Assembly (NCBI RefSeq): GCF_010183535.1
Contig: NC_071329.1
Coordinates: 14,446,001-14,510,000, forward strand
Direction of reading: 5' to 3'
Length of the DNA stretch: 64,000 nt
Origin: Caenorhabditis remanei
Lineage: Eukaryota; Nematoda; Chromadorea; Rhabditida; Rhabditidae
Shown here in pieces: positions 22,459-34,430 of this stretch. Positions within the stretch are counted from its first letter, which is position 1. Every line of letters begins with the position of its first letter. The position numbers were made by a program, and so were the translations under genes. The notes under the pieces were generated by a model. It did no database searches, had not been told where the DNA came from, and was given only the letters and a program-made list of their open reading frames with translations.

Positions 22459-25400
22459 ATGACTACTACTGCAAATTCTGTATTAAATCAGGCTCTTGAA
22501 TTTTTTGTGTAAGTTTTTCTCACATTTTTTTACATTACTCCCTTCATGTTTTTTCTTTTTATTCGTATTTACCCAGTTTTCTCATGTTTTTTTTTCTTCA
22601 ATATAAACACAATATCAATGTCATCAGACCATCTGAAAATGTGTGAAACGCTTTCTCTTCTTTTTCCATTTTTTTCTTAAATTTTTTTTCACCTATTTTC
22701 ACAATGCACTTATTCAGTTAGAAGTCACTTCCTCACCTCACGAAGAATGTTTTCTTGCAGAATGCCATTTGGAAATGACCCGCCTGACTATGTTCATCTA
22801 CGAAGCAATGAAAGTCAAATGCAGTTGATAACGATAAGTGAGAATAGTGATACTCCTACGCCGAGGTTAGTTGCATTTCTGGAAAGAGTGGATGGGGGAT
22901 TTTTCGGGAAAAGCGGAAGTTAGGATACCAAAGGTTTTGCACGAATTATTATACTTACTATAGTTAGAGGTTGGGTGAAACAGTTCTAAGAAACTTTCAG
23001 CATTGGAGAATGTGTTTTTTAATGCAGATTCTTGTTCCCTGCGTTTCAATCAGTATTTCAGCCAATTTTCAGCATTTTTAGACCCGTAATTTTGAAGAAA
23101 TATCATTTAATTCTTCAATTCTTATTTTTCGGGCTTATCTTGATAACTAAAATACCAATTCAAATAATTTTATATTTTCTTGTTCAGCTTGTTTTATTTA
23201 TTGTTCAACCAATTTTCACCGATTTTTACTCGTAGTTTCACGAGAAAACACGTTTAGAGTTTAGCGAAAGTTGGTCACTGTAACTTTGGTCACTGTAACT
23301 TTTTGTCAGTGTAAACTTCTCCTGGGCCTTCATGGAAAAGTTATTCAGCACGGTCGTGTAGTCATCTCGGACAAAATTATTTCTCTTCTTTTTCAACAAA
23401 TGTTCGTGTTTTTTACTTTACATCGCAAAAAAAAAGAAAAAGTACGAAAATTAGTTTGAAGAAGTGGGAAAACGAGGAACTGAGCAGAAATCTTGTCCGA
23501 GAGGACTACACGGCGCGCTGAAAAACTCTTCCACGAAGACTCTTTTTGAGTCAAGAGACCTCGAATTGTAGCGTTTAGAGCGATTTTCAGTACAAGCTCC
23601 AATGATGAAAATTTCTTAGAATTGTCTGAAGTATCAGAATCCGAAGTTTAAAAAATGACTTCAGTCCTCCTTTAATCTGACTAGAAAAAATAAACAGAAT
23701 AGATTGAAGAGACTTCAAAACATTTCAATTTTTATCAATTCAGAAAAACTATTTTTCCAGTTAGACCCATCTCCCATTATCTACATATTCTTCCGCATTC
23801 TCACTCTTTTTATTCTTCACAGTTCAATAGTTTCCAGTTAAAATAATCCGCTTATCCCCCTATTCCCCTACTCGCTACACAAAACATGAAACGACTGAAT
23901 TTTTTATGTTCTCTGGTTGACCAGCCACTTTTTTTGCTAAAGATGGAATCCTCTTCTAATAATATTCCAATGACCTCTTCCAGCGGATCTCCATGCTTCA
24001 ATGCACCTGCCAGAGACGAGGCTCCTGCTGTGATTTTTATTCCAGGAAAAGTAAGAATCAATTAAATTTGTCTCCCCCACTATCAAATAGTCTTCAGAAA
24101 TTCCAGGGAACGTTCCGATGGTGGAAAACTCGGACGACGATGGAGAAGTTTCTTCTGCCGATTCTTTTACTATTCTGTCTCCTGACAGCAGTTCTTCTTG
24201 CAGTTATAATTAACACTGATAAACGGATAGAAGCAATGAAAGCTGATCATTCAACACAAACCCATAGCTCTTTCGGAGGAGATCCTACTGAGAATCCAAC
24301 AAAAGCCCCAGAAGATCCTAGGGTACCACCAATCGTGCCTGATTCTGAAGCACCTACGACTCCCCAGCCTCCTGTAGTGACGTCATCTGAGAAACCAAAA
24401 GAACCAGAAGTGTGCTCAACACCAGGTTGTGTCAGAGCAGCTACCCACTTTGTAAGTTATTCCAAAATTGAAAATTTAAGAAATTATAATTCCAGTTGAA
24501 CGCCATGAACACCTCTGTCGATCCATGCGAAGACTTTTTCGAATTCGCATGCGGCCAATGGAACGATCAGCATCCAATCCCAGATGACATGTTTGGTTTC
24601 GGAACGTTCGCCTACGCTCGAGAACAAGTTCGCCAGCAGTTGCGAGTACTTCTCGAACAAGAGACGCTCTCAGAGTCGGAGTCGATTAATATGGCTCGCG
24701 CGACTTATAAGAGTTGCATGAATAAGACACAGTTGGATGAGTTGAAGACAGGGTTAGTACCTAGGACCGGGGAAGAAGTAACGCGTTTTTTATTATTATA
24801 GGCCTCTATTCGAGACCCTTACGGAACTCGGAGAGTGGCCACTTCTTCAGGAGAACTGGAACAAGACGACGTTCAATTTCACAAGTAAGTAAATTGTCCG
24901 GATGTCCAAGTCAGGATGTCTATTCCATACTGGCAAACCGGGCCGTCACGCGACGGTGCGTAGCTCGCTTAAAACGCAATGTTATGGGCTAAAAAATATA
25001 CCAAAATGTAGATCTTGGCGAGCTCTACATTTTGGTATATTTTTTAGCTCATAACATTGCGTTTTAAGCAAGCTACGCACCGGCACGTGTCGACCCATTT
25101 CGGCCCGTTTCGGCCCGGTTCGCAAGTTCATTTCTTCCAGACCTCCTTGTCAACTCCCGTCGTGATTATGGTGTTGATGTTTTCTTTCAACTTTACATCT
25201 ACGCTGACTCTAAAAATACTTCGAGAAACACGCTATTTGTAAGTTTTTCGAAATTCCTTCAAAATTTCACCACTAGTTTCAGATAGATCAATCCAACTTG
25301 GCGCTCGGTCGTGGAACTCGAGACTACTATCTGAATACCACTTTGTTCTCGAGTCATATGACTGCTTATAGAAAATACTTAAGGAAGGTTAGTGGCTTTC

Positions 25401-28135
25401 AGTGACTAAGCGTTTTCAAATACTAAGAATTATAGATTGCTCAACTTCTAAAATCCGATGGTAATCTGACACGAAGTGAGACGGAGATGAATGCGGATAT
25501 CGAGAAGATCATCGACTTTGAGATCGAGTTGGCGAAGGTGAGCAGCTCTACCAGGAATCTTCCAAAGCTAAAATTCCAGATTATCGTTGCTGAAGATGAG
25601 CGTCGCAACAACACGCGTCTTTACAATAAGAGAGAAATCAGAGATCTCTACTCTCTCTTACCCCAAGTCGATTGGGTTCCATTCTTCCAGAGCATAGCAC
25701 CTTCTGACCTGACATATCTGTTTCATAATGACACTGAAATTATTATTTGTGAAGTGGAATATCTTCAAAAAATATCAGAGTTACTTGAGAAAACAGACGT
25801 GGGCTTGTTGACTAATTATGTGCTCTGGAGAGTTGTGCAGTCGAATGTGAGGTATTTGGATGAGAGATTTGAGGATATTAAACAGGTATTTGTTTAACCA
25901 GGTCATCTGAATTCTGTGATTCCAATTTTCTAGGACTTCCTGAAAGTGATGACAGGACAGCAGCAGTCGCCACCGAGATGGAAAGATTGTGCTCAAGTCC
26001 CGTCTACAGTACTTCCACTGGCTGCCGGAGCAATTTATGTTCAGGCTCATTTCCAAGAGAGTGATAAAGATGAAGCATTAAGAATGATTATGCATTTGAG
26101 ACACTCATTTTCTGATCTGGTTAAGAAGAATGATTGGATGGATGAGGAGACGAAGGCAGTTGCAATAGAGAAAGCGAATTCGATGATTAATAATATTGGA
26201 TACCCGGATGTGACTAATGATATTCCGATGCTGGATAAGCAATATGTTGGGGTTAGTGAACAACAATTCTGTACTATATCAAAAATTTTAATCGAAAATT
26301 TTCAGTTGTCAATCAGTGAATCTGATACTTACTACTACATTATGAAGAAGAGTGTCGTTTGGATGCAGAGCCGAGAATTCCAGAAATTGACGAAACCATT
26401 TGACAAGCATGAGTTTGACATCTCCCCAGCCGTAGTCAACGCATTCTACTCACCGGAGAAAAATGCAATCAGTAAGTTTTGTTTTCTGAAGCCTTAACAG
26501 TCACAAATTTATTTCAGCCTTCCCCGCTGGAATCCTCCAACCACCATTCTTCTCGGGCACATTTCCCAAAGCAGTCAACTACGGAGCCATTGGAGCAGTT
26601 ATCGGACATGAAATCACTCATGGATTCGATGATCAAGGATCTCAATATGATAAGGATGGAAACTTGCATAACTGGTGGAGTGAGAGCTCATTGAATGCGT
26701 TCGACACGAGGCGCAGGTGTATTGTGGAGCAGTATGGAAACTATACAGTGCCGAAGACTAGTTTTAGAGTGAGTTTCGGTTAAAGTGAGTTTCGGTTATG
26801 AAAGAAAATGAATTAGTTTCAGGTGAACGGAAAACTAACTCAAGGAGAGAATATTGCTGACAATGGAGGAGTGAAAGAGGCATTCCAAGCTTATCAGAAT
26901 TATATTCATGAGAATGGAGAGGAGCCGAGACTTCCGGGACTCCAACAGTACTCGAATGAGCAGATTTTCTTTGTCAGCTATGCACATGTGAGTTTGGATA
27001 CAATACCCGATTTCCAGATTTGACGTACAGTACCCCTCAAAAGATTGAAAATGACAAATTTTCACAGTGTATTTCGGTGTCATCTGATTATTCGACAAAT
27101 TTTATTTAGTATGGGTTGGACAAATCAAAAGTAGTTCTTTATTTTTGTAGTTGACCATTTTTTTGTAGGGACCCTACCATGAAAGTTACGGATCATCAAA
27201 GTCATTTCTTCTTGGAACCATATTAGCGAAATTTTGGAGGTTTTCACTTTTTTTCAGTTGAAAATGACCAACTTTGAGAGAGGGTTGCGCTATTCCTGAT
27301 TGACCCACAAAGTCAGTTATGTATAAACAATACAGAACAAAGGTAGAGCTTCATTTTTCTAGTTGACAACTTTTTTGTACGGTCACTCCATCGGAAGTTA
27401 TGATCATTTTAAGGGGACGGCTCGAAAATCACTCTTTTTTGCACTGAAACATGACGATTTGTGGGAGAAATAACTTTGTCGATATGTAACTTGCTAGGGA
27501 GTGTCCGTACAAAAAAGCTGTCAACTATAAAAATTATGGGCTCATTTCACTCTGTCTAACCCATACAAAATAAAAATTGTCGTGCAATTAGGTGATACCG
27601 CAACACCCTCACAAAGTTGATCATTTTCAACTGTAAACGGCCAAATTGTTTATCTTATTGCACGGTACTGTTTATCCTATAGGATACCCAACTTCCAGAT
27701 TTGACTATATACAGGGTGGCGAATAAGTATACGACGCTCTTAATTCTTGGATATTCGGTGGGAAAACGCTTTAATCAACAAAAAAACGTTATTAATAGTT
27801 GTAATGTTCAAAATAGATTTAGTATACAAAAGGAATTCGAAGTGGGATACTTTGGCTTTGATACAGGCCATCAGACGTAAGACGCCAAAATCGCCTGTGC
27901 GCCGCGTATAGAGCGTCGTATACTTATTCGCCACCCTGTAAAAACCTTTTTGTTTCAGTTCTGGTGCGGCAAGAAAAAAGAAGCGGCCGCCATGCAACAA
28001 GTGCTCACTGACGAGCACTCTCCAGAAGTGTTCCGTGTCATCGGAGTTCTCTCCAACATGCAAGCGTTCGCCGACGTCTACAATTGTCCACGTAACTCTC
28101 CAGTTAATCCAGACCACAAATGTATCGTTTGGTAA
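22459..28135 (+). CDS. Neprilysin-family (M13) endopeptidase, canonical type
   Basis: Predicted type II ectopeptidase cleaving small peptides, 864 residues. Exons: 22459-22508, 22761-22865, 23984-24050, 24107-24451, 24496-24752, 24802-24884, 25141-25238, 25283-25387, 25436-25537, 25580-25885, 25934-26251, 26306-26471, 26518-26768, 26823-26987, 27959-28135; in frame throughout. A long cytoplasmic head ([11 protein letters not shown]) precedes the anchor [20 protein letters not shown], then a Pro/Thr stem, CSTPGC and [36 protein letters not shown] (H698, E699, H702), GENIADNGG (E760) and the C-terminal CIVW are all classical. It is much closer to standard neprilysins than the three M13 copies upstream. 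AATAAA is at 28348. The 42-nt intron 25538-25579 is itself in frame, so retention would add 14 residues. A shorter start at 22762 or 23943 is possible. Confidence 0.88.
23280..23660. repeat. Palindromic repeat in a neprilysin intron
   Basis: gtcgtgtagtcatctcggac and its inverse gtccgagaggactacacgg define two arms around 23340-23530. A single-arm relative with cggccgtgtagtcctctcgg lies at about 61290-61480, in reverse context. Confidence 0.65.
24907..25140. repeat. Large hairpin repeat in a neprilysin intron
   Basis: Arms of about 70 bp pair almost perfectly: gcttaaaacgcaatgttatg at 24965 onward and cataacattgcgttttaagc before 25070, around a short gagctctac loop. Outer parts read ccgggccgtcacgcgac and cggcccggttcgcaag. 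A diverged relative with a large internal insertion is at 58144-58575. Confidence 0.8.
27026..27670. repeat. Composite of two palindromic MITE variants
   Basis: The left part (27026-27240) is variant 2 of the CAGTACCG family: cagtacccctcaaaag, gtgtatttcggtgtcatctg, tagttgaccattttttt. From about 27250 it continues as a nearly full variant 1 palindrome ending CGGTACTG at 27670. This looks like one copy inserted into, or recombined with, another inside the last intron of the neprilysin gene. Confidence 0.7.
27712..27938. mobile_element. Tc1/mariner-like MITE
   Basis: A 227-bp element with perfect 28-bp inverted ends: CAGGGTGGCGAATAAGTATA plus cgacgctc, and the inverse at 27911-27938. TA flanks both sides. 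The interior has no coding capacity. TA flanks and CAGGGTG-type ends fit a non-autonomous Tc1/mariner element in the last neprilysin intron. Confidence 0.85.
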
Positions 28136-29642
28136 TTTCCTTTCCTTGAATCATCATTATAATTTTCATCTCAAAAATTCTTCTAGTTCCACTTTTTGAG
28201 CTGTCTTACGGGTTTTTCCCGTGAAAATGTACATATTTCTTGATTTGACACCGTGTGAATTCTCTTTCGTTCCATCCGATGTTATTTTTTACTTTCTCTT
28301 CCCACTTCTCCACATTTTCTATTCCCAATTATCTATACTTTGATATCAATAAAACATAAATAAGTATTGTCTGTCTGTGTGTCCGTACGTCCTACTGTGT
28401 GTCTGTGTGTCTGTTTGTCCCTTCTTCCTCCCTCTAGATTCCAAAAAACCAGTATGTGGTGAGAGAACTGATAAGAAATATGATGAATCTGGTTGGTCAA
28501 TGATTATTTATTACGAGAGAAAGCGACGACATTGTCTGATTGGATCAGAAAACAATAGATTTTATTTTTCTTTTCTCCGATTGCATAATCAATTATATTG
28601 TATTCAATGACAAGAACGTTTCCGCTTGATTTGACGGTTTTGATAACAGTGAATCAGAAATCATAGTGGAAAAGAAATGATTTGGATTTCGAAAATTATG
28701 TATTGGGTCAAACGTTAACAGTCATATTTTTCAGAAAAGACTACTTCTGTGTCACAAAATGCAAAGAAATTGAACACCAGAAATTAACGTTTTTCTGTAA
28801 CAGACCTGAACTCAACTAGTGACGATTTCTCGGGCGGCAGACTAAAAAATTTCATTTCTGAACTACCTGACATAATTTAATGCTTTTATTAGATGTTTTG
28901 AAAATAAAATTATTTAGATCTGTTTGTTTCTTTGAAGGTTGCTTACTTTATCAAAAGGAAATGTTGCTAAAACTGAAACGTAAATAGCCATCAAATACTA
29001 TGGTTTCAAAATGACTCCAAACAGTCAGTGTTTCAAAAAAACATACAAAAAATAATCATCTGTACGCGGCGATCTAATTTTCAAAACATCTGATCCACTA
29101 GAAATCACCCGAAATAAATAAAAATTTGATCTTTCTTTTTGTATGTTTTTAAACGAAATTTCAAAGAGGGCATGTGTCGAATGGTTCTAACTCATCATGA
29201 TTTTTAATTTTTATCACAGAACTCTCTTCAAGGAATACGGATAATCACAAAGCACACAAAACGCTTTCTACTGCTACGCCGATTTGTGAAACGATGGGTT
29301 TTCATTCACTTGGATTCTGAAATTCTGTATTAGGTCAAACGTAGAAAGTCATATTATTCAGAACAATCCAATCGGGTATCAGAAAGTGAACATTGCCTCT
29401 TCCCAGAAATAAATATGATTTTCTGTAACAGACGTGAACTCATCTCAGAAAACTAGTAAACTTTTGTTCTGATTTCTCGGATGTCAGGCTAAAAATTTCA
29501 TTTCTGAACTTTTCAGTCAAGTTTTTTCTCGAAAAAATAAAACTGCTGTATTTGGTTGACATCAAATTGATCTAATTGACTAGATGATGCAATCACAAAG
29601 TGAGTTTTCCTATCATAAAACTATTCACCTTTTTTCTCAGAA
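28136..29642. other. Intergenic region with an internal duplication
   Basis: After the neprilysin poly(A) signal (28348) there is no gene until 29643. Segments 28688-28866 and 29316-29512 are diverged direct copies. Both contain gtatt(g/a)ggtcaaacgt, a cagtcatat/agtcatat block, ctgtaacagac(c/g)tgaactca and aatttcatttctgaact, in the same order. The second copy lies directly upstream of the next gene and may include its promoter. Confidence 0.6.
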
Positions 29643-32600
29643 ATGCAAATCTTCTTGGTCTTCATTTTATTGAATGTCCTTCCAACGTTCTCAATTGAAA
29701 GCAGTTCCGAATATTTAAATAGTCGAAAATATCTACTAAATCGAAACAAAAGAGCTGGTTTGTAGGAATTCTGAGAACTTCTAGTCACTATTTCCATGTT
29801 TTCAGATGGAGCAATGAATCAAATATTAGAAAAACATTTACCACTTGGACGAGTTTTCAATGCACTCTACTTACAAATGGAACTGAATGACAAGAAAATC
29901 GATGGATCGGATGTGGTGGCAGGTGTATTGAATTTGAAGAATAAGGCGTCTCTTGAGAAGTTAGTTTCATTGAAAGTTGACGGAGTTGCGGATGAGTTGA
30001 AAACAGTTGAACAAGCAGTTCAAGCTGTTCCGGATGGAATCAAACAGATTGCTGATGTGGATACGATTGCTGATAAATTCAAACTTGTTTCGGAAATAAA
30101 CGAAACTATGAGGCAAGAATTAGTTGCTGCCAAAAACATTGAGAATATCCCTTCCTTTATTAACAATGGAGATACTCTGGGTACAATATCAAGTCTGTCC
30201 GAAAACCTAGCAGAAAAAGTTCTGACCATAATAAACAGTATTAAATCGTACACTGATGTTCGAAAACTAACTCAACCTATCGACAACTGCAAAATCGCTT
30301 TGAGTCAGTTACCAAAGGAATTGAATAATCTTGTGAACGAAACTGTGAAGTCCTTGAACATTTTGCTGAATGGTGTAGAAGTAGGAAGTAAGATTTCCGG
30401 AAGAACAGAAGACTTCAAAAATCTCATCGACCTTCTATCTAAAGCAGAGCTAGAAAAGAGAAAGATTGCATCATTGAAAAACATTCAGTCAGTTCAAACA
30501 GTCAAATTTCTGAATGCGACAAGTCTTAGTTTGAAAGAGGCTCTTCATATCTCGAATCAAATACCGATCGCTTCCGCATTCGTGTCAGGAAGTAACTTGT
30601 CCGAAGTGAATCTGGATTTACAAAACAAATGGCTCAAGAGTCTACTGAATAAACATGGTGATCTGGAGAAGCTTAGCCATTTTGGAACCATTAACGAATT
30701 GAGCAACGGAATCGACGGAATACGTAACTTTGGGAAACAGGTTTTCACCCTTGATCATCTTGATGATTTTGGGTACTTCATAGACTATATGGCAAAAATT
30801 GAAAAATATGTAGCAGACTTCCAACCACTTGAGATCGAAAGCTTTGAACATTGTCTGGATTACTCACGCCTCAAAAGACCTGACGTTTCAAATGAAATGA
30901 AGGATTTGGCGGCTAAACTGGATGCGTTTTACAATGTCATTCCACATATTCAAAGTGAGGTTAACAAAGTTAATGATATAAGTTTGCTTATTGGTGAGAT
31001 AAGGAAGCACACGCCAGACTCATCACTCATTGACCGCGATAACTTTAACGAATGGAAAAATGGAGAGGGGTTCAGCGATATGAAAAAGTTTTTCGAGGAA
31101 TTGAAGAAAACCTTCGAACCATTGAAACAGAATCAATCATTTATAGATGATGTCAAGACTCTATCAAACGTTGGACCAAAAATCAAAAAAGTTCAAGATT
31201 GGATTTCAAATATAACATTGGCTGAAAAAGGATGTGATATAGTTTATCATTTGAATGTTGAAAAACTCCGCAATATGAATAATGCTCCAAGTACTATTTA
31301 CAGTATCAGATCTGGAGGAAACATCAAAAAAGTTCAAGATTTTATTGAAAACTTTCCGAAACTAAAAACCAACTTGGAAAAATTCAAGACGGCGATGGCT
31401 CGAAGCAATAAAGAACCTTCAGGAGGCGTGGGTCCAACTGCACAACCTCCAAAGGGCAAAACGAAAAGAGAAACGAAAAGTATCAAAGATCTCAAGTTGG
31501 AGAGACAAAGTCTTTTGGAGGTGGCATATGCAACTAGGTCTCTAGAACAAATGAAACGAATTGAGGAGAAGAGTTCTGACTTCCAAACTGTCTTTTTAAA
31601 GGGAGAAGATGCTGTCAAAGCAATTCCATATGTCAAAGACGCGGAGAAGAAGAGCAAGTTGGAGGCTGTCTGGAAAGATTTTCCGAATTTCAAGAAGGAT
31701 TTGGAGAGCTTCAAAACTAGTAACAGCAAGGCGGTTGCTTCTTTGAAATACGTGCCGGAGAAGAATCTCAAAGATGTTGGAAATGTTTATATGAATATCA
31801 CTGTGTTCAAGTTTTCAAGACAAGCGGAGCTTCGTGGAATGAGAGAAACTATGAGATACTTTGATAATCCAATACCAAGTCTCATAGATGCACTGGCAAG
31901 TATTGAAGAGTTGCTCGCAATGGATTGGGGGTTGGTTCACACGAATTTCCAGAAAGTTCCAAACTCTCTGATCGGTCTTCAAAATGATTTTCTTGAATTT
32001 TTCCGTGTTGAGAAGAAAGTGGAACCAAATACGAAAGAGAAAGCTCCAGGAGGATTGTAAGTTAGTAAAGTTAAGATGACTCTAATTGTTTTTTTTTACA
32101 GAAACCTCTTCTTGCTTATCGGAGTTGGATTTGGCGTTCTGGTTCTTATTGCAATTATTGTGTTAGTCATTCTTTATTGTGTCTTCGTTCACGATAGCGA
32201 TTTGAAAAAGAGTCCTCCCGTTGAGCCAGGTAAGAGTTCAAAGAGAGCTTTCAACAATTTGAGAAGCCTATATTATTTCATTCAGACTATTCGCCCCCAG
32301 AGGAAAAGTTTTTCGAATTCACGTACATGCAAGTACAGGATGCTCGTCTTGAAATGAATAAAAGAGACAAAAAGTATATTGGCAATACTCCGTTATTCAA
32401 TGCCGTTATCAGAGATGATTGGCCGGCAGCTGAGAAAATGATCAAACAAGGTGTTGTACTTGATGCGACCTGTGCCGGTCCGTTGTGTCGTACTGTACTT
32501 TTCGAGGCGGTCTTGAAACAGAAACAGTCATTCTGCAAGAAACTGTTGAAAGCAGCGGCTGATCAGACGATTTGCGATGCGACTGGAGACGATCCGGACA

Positions 32601-33825
32601 CTTGGACAGATCGATTTAATATGACAGACTTGTTCCAGTACTTCTACGATGAAAGAAAGTTGAAAGCACCACCAAGTGAGTGTCCTATTGGGAATAATAA
32701 AATTCCAAAAATAATTTTTAGGAATAGTTCCATCGGTTAAGAGATACTGGAAAGTTTTGGTGTTGGATAAGAGTTGCTTCAAGTTTTATAAAAAGAAGAA
32801 ACTTCCGAAAAGAATAAAGAACCATATTACTTGGGGATATAATGAAGATATGGATTTGGACTCGTTCAGTCATATTGTTCTGCCAAATGAATACGTGAAG
32901 AAAGATGTGACTCTATTGCTGGATGAAAAGGATTTTTTGACGTTTCAGTTGCTGGGATGGTTAGTTTTTTTCAGAAATAGTTTTGCGAATCAACTTTGCG
33001 AAAAATCTTTAAAAATCATAGTTTTGCAAAAAATCTTCACTTTTTTCCAGCTGGGCCAACTTGATGAGTGTCAAATGGTTAAACGCTCTGGCTAACAAAG
33101 AGATCCACGAGAAAGCAATGAATCGTGATTTCGAATACTATGTCATGCACACAGAATACAGGGGAAACCATCACGAGAGAACAGTTTTCAAACAGAAAAC
33201 AAGTATTCATAAACTGCAACCAAGATTATTGATGAATGTGGCCGTTACCCTTTTGCCGACTAAACTTCCTTACTGGAAAGACCGTGAGTTTTAGAAGGGT
33301 GAAGTTAGAAATTCAATGACACTAATTTCAGAAACCAAAGAACTCAAAGCACTCGTTGAACAGTTTGGTGGTGAACTTCCAAATGAAGTAATCATGGATG
33401 ATGATGATAATTGTCCTCTGCCATATTATTCAATGGATATCGATAATCTCAGTTCACAGAACCGATGCTGGGTTCTCAAGTTTGAGGATAGCAAGGTGAG
33501 TTCGTTCAAAGCAGACTTGAAAACTGAAACGAGTCAATTATAGGGGGTGAACCCCGAGTGGAAGAAATGGCCAGACAGATGCACTGTATCCGACATCCAA
33601 CTGTTATTCGAATGTATCGCTCGTTGGAAGGTTCTTGAACATTCTAATTCTATTGTGGTGCCTGAAGAAATTGCACCGGAACCAGAAATCGTTCCTGGTA
33701 CAGACGGTAAATCGAAAATGGTCAATACGCAAAAGCCAGCTAGTAAGACGGCTGGAAAGTCACAGTTTAAGAACCTTAAGGAGAGAAAGTCGAAGATGGT
33801 GAAGAAAATAGAAAAGAGATCATGA
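29643..33825 (+). CDS. WSN-domain membrane protein with ankyrin-like and tandem BRCT-like cytoplasmic part (F)
   Basis: Predicted 1,266-residue single-pass membrane protein. Exons: 29643-29757, 29806-32056, 32102-32229, 32286-32675, 32722-32959, 33051-33283, 33332-33495, 33544-33825. A signal peptide (1-17) is followed by RNKR (34-37), a furin-type site. A WSN domain (about 43-105: GRVFNALYLQMELNDKKIDG, then DVVAGVLNL) follows, then a long helical ectodomain. The membrane helix is about 791-815. Inside the cell come ankyrin-like repeats (about 845-935; GNTPLFNAVIRDDW, GVVLDATC, RTVLFEAVL), then BRCT-like 1 (KVLVL...FSHIVLPNEY...CWANLMSVKWLNAL) and BRCT-like 2 (LKALVEQFGGEL...CWVLKFEDSK...LLFECIARWKVL). 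The tail is Lys/Ser-rich. An acceptor lies 2 bp before ATG. The poly(A) signal is at 33872. WSN assignment is from family knowledge; BRCT and ankyrin calls are my inference from motif order. Function is unknown. Confidence 0.85.
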
Positions 33826-34430
33826 GTTCTGTATTAATACTTGGCATAACTAAATGAATAGATATTTTAAGAATAAAAATTTTTTAGATTTGTGTTTTTA
33901 ATCTGGATTTCGAAGATTGCTGGAATCATATTTGTCACCCGTGCCGAAATCAGAACTTTTCTTTGCCCGGCCCGGGATTTAAAATTCAAAAAATGTTGAA
34001 CTAAATTTTGAAAGTTTCTGAATTTTTTTCTGAAAATGTTCAACCGTTGAGTATACTTTAGAATTCAATCAAAGCCTAGTTATGCATCAAGAAATTGGAC
34101 TTTTTGATGTAAAATTTCCACAAAAAATCGAAAAAAACTTGGTCAAAATTAGGTACCTTATCTTGAAGGTGGGCCGGGCATGGCCGACGGGCCGATCCAA
34201 AATTTGACAAGTTTGGCTGGAATAACATTCTCAAAAGAAGATGTCTCGTCAGATTTTGAACATTCCGGTATCAAAATGATTTAGAGCCGACAATATCGCG
34301 CGAGTACAAAAAACTAATCCAAGACAATTGTCAATAAATTTTGTATACATCTGAAAAAAACCAAAAAAAGAAACCATCCAAATATTTTATTATTAAAATC
34401 AAGTAATTCAAACCCTCACTATGGGGTAAA
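33826..34430. other. Convergent intergenic region with a dispersed repeat
   Basis: Separates the 3' ends of F and G. It holds the F poly(A) signal (33872), the minus-strand G poly(A) signal (TTTATT at 34386) and a diverged dispersed repeat at about 33945-34217 with ggcccgggatttaaaattca and gggccgggcatggccgacgg. No gene is seen. Confidence 0.6.

Noticed and set aside
23943..24050. ATG 23943 as the only start of the neprilysin
   Set aside because: Kept as an alternative. The upstream exons 22459-22508 and 22761-22865 join in frame to 23984 and give a plausible tail, so the longer model is preferred.
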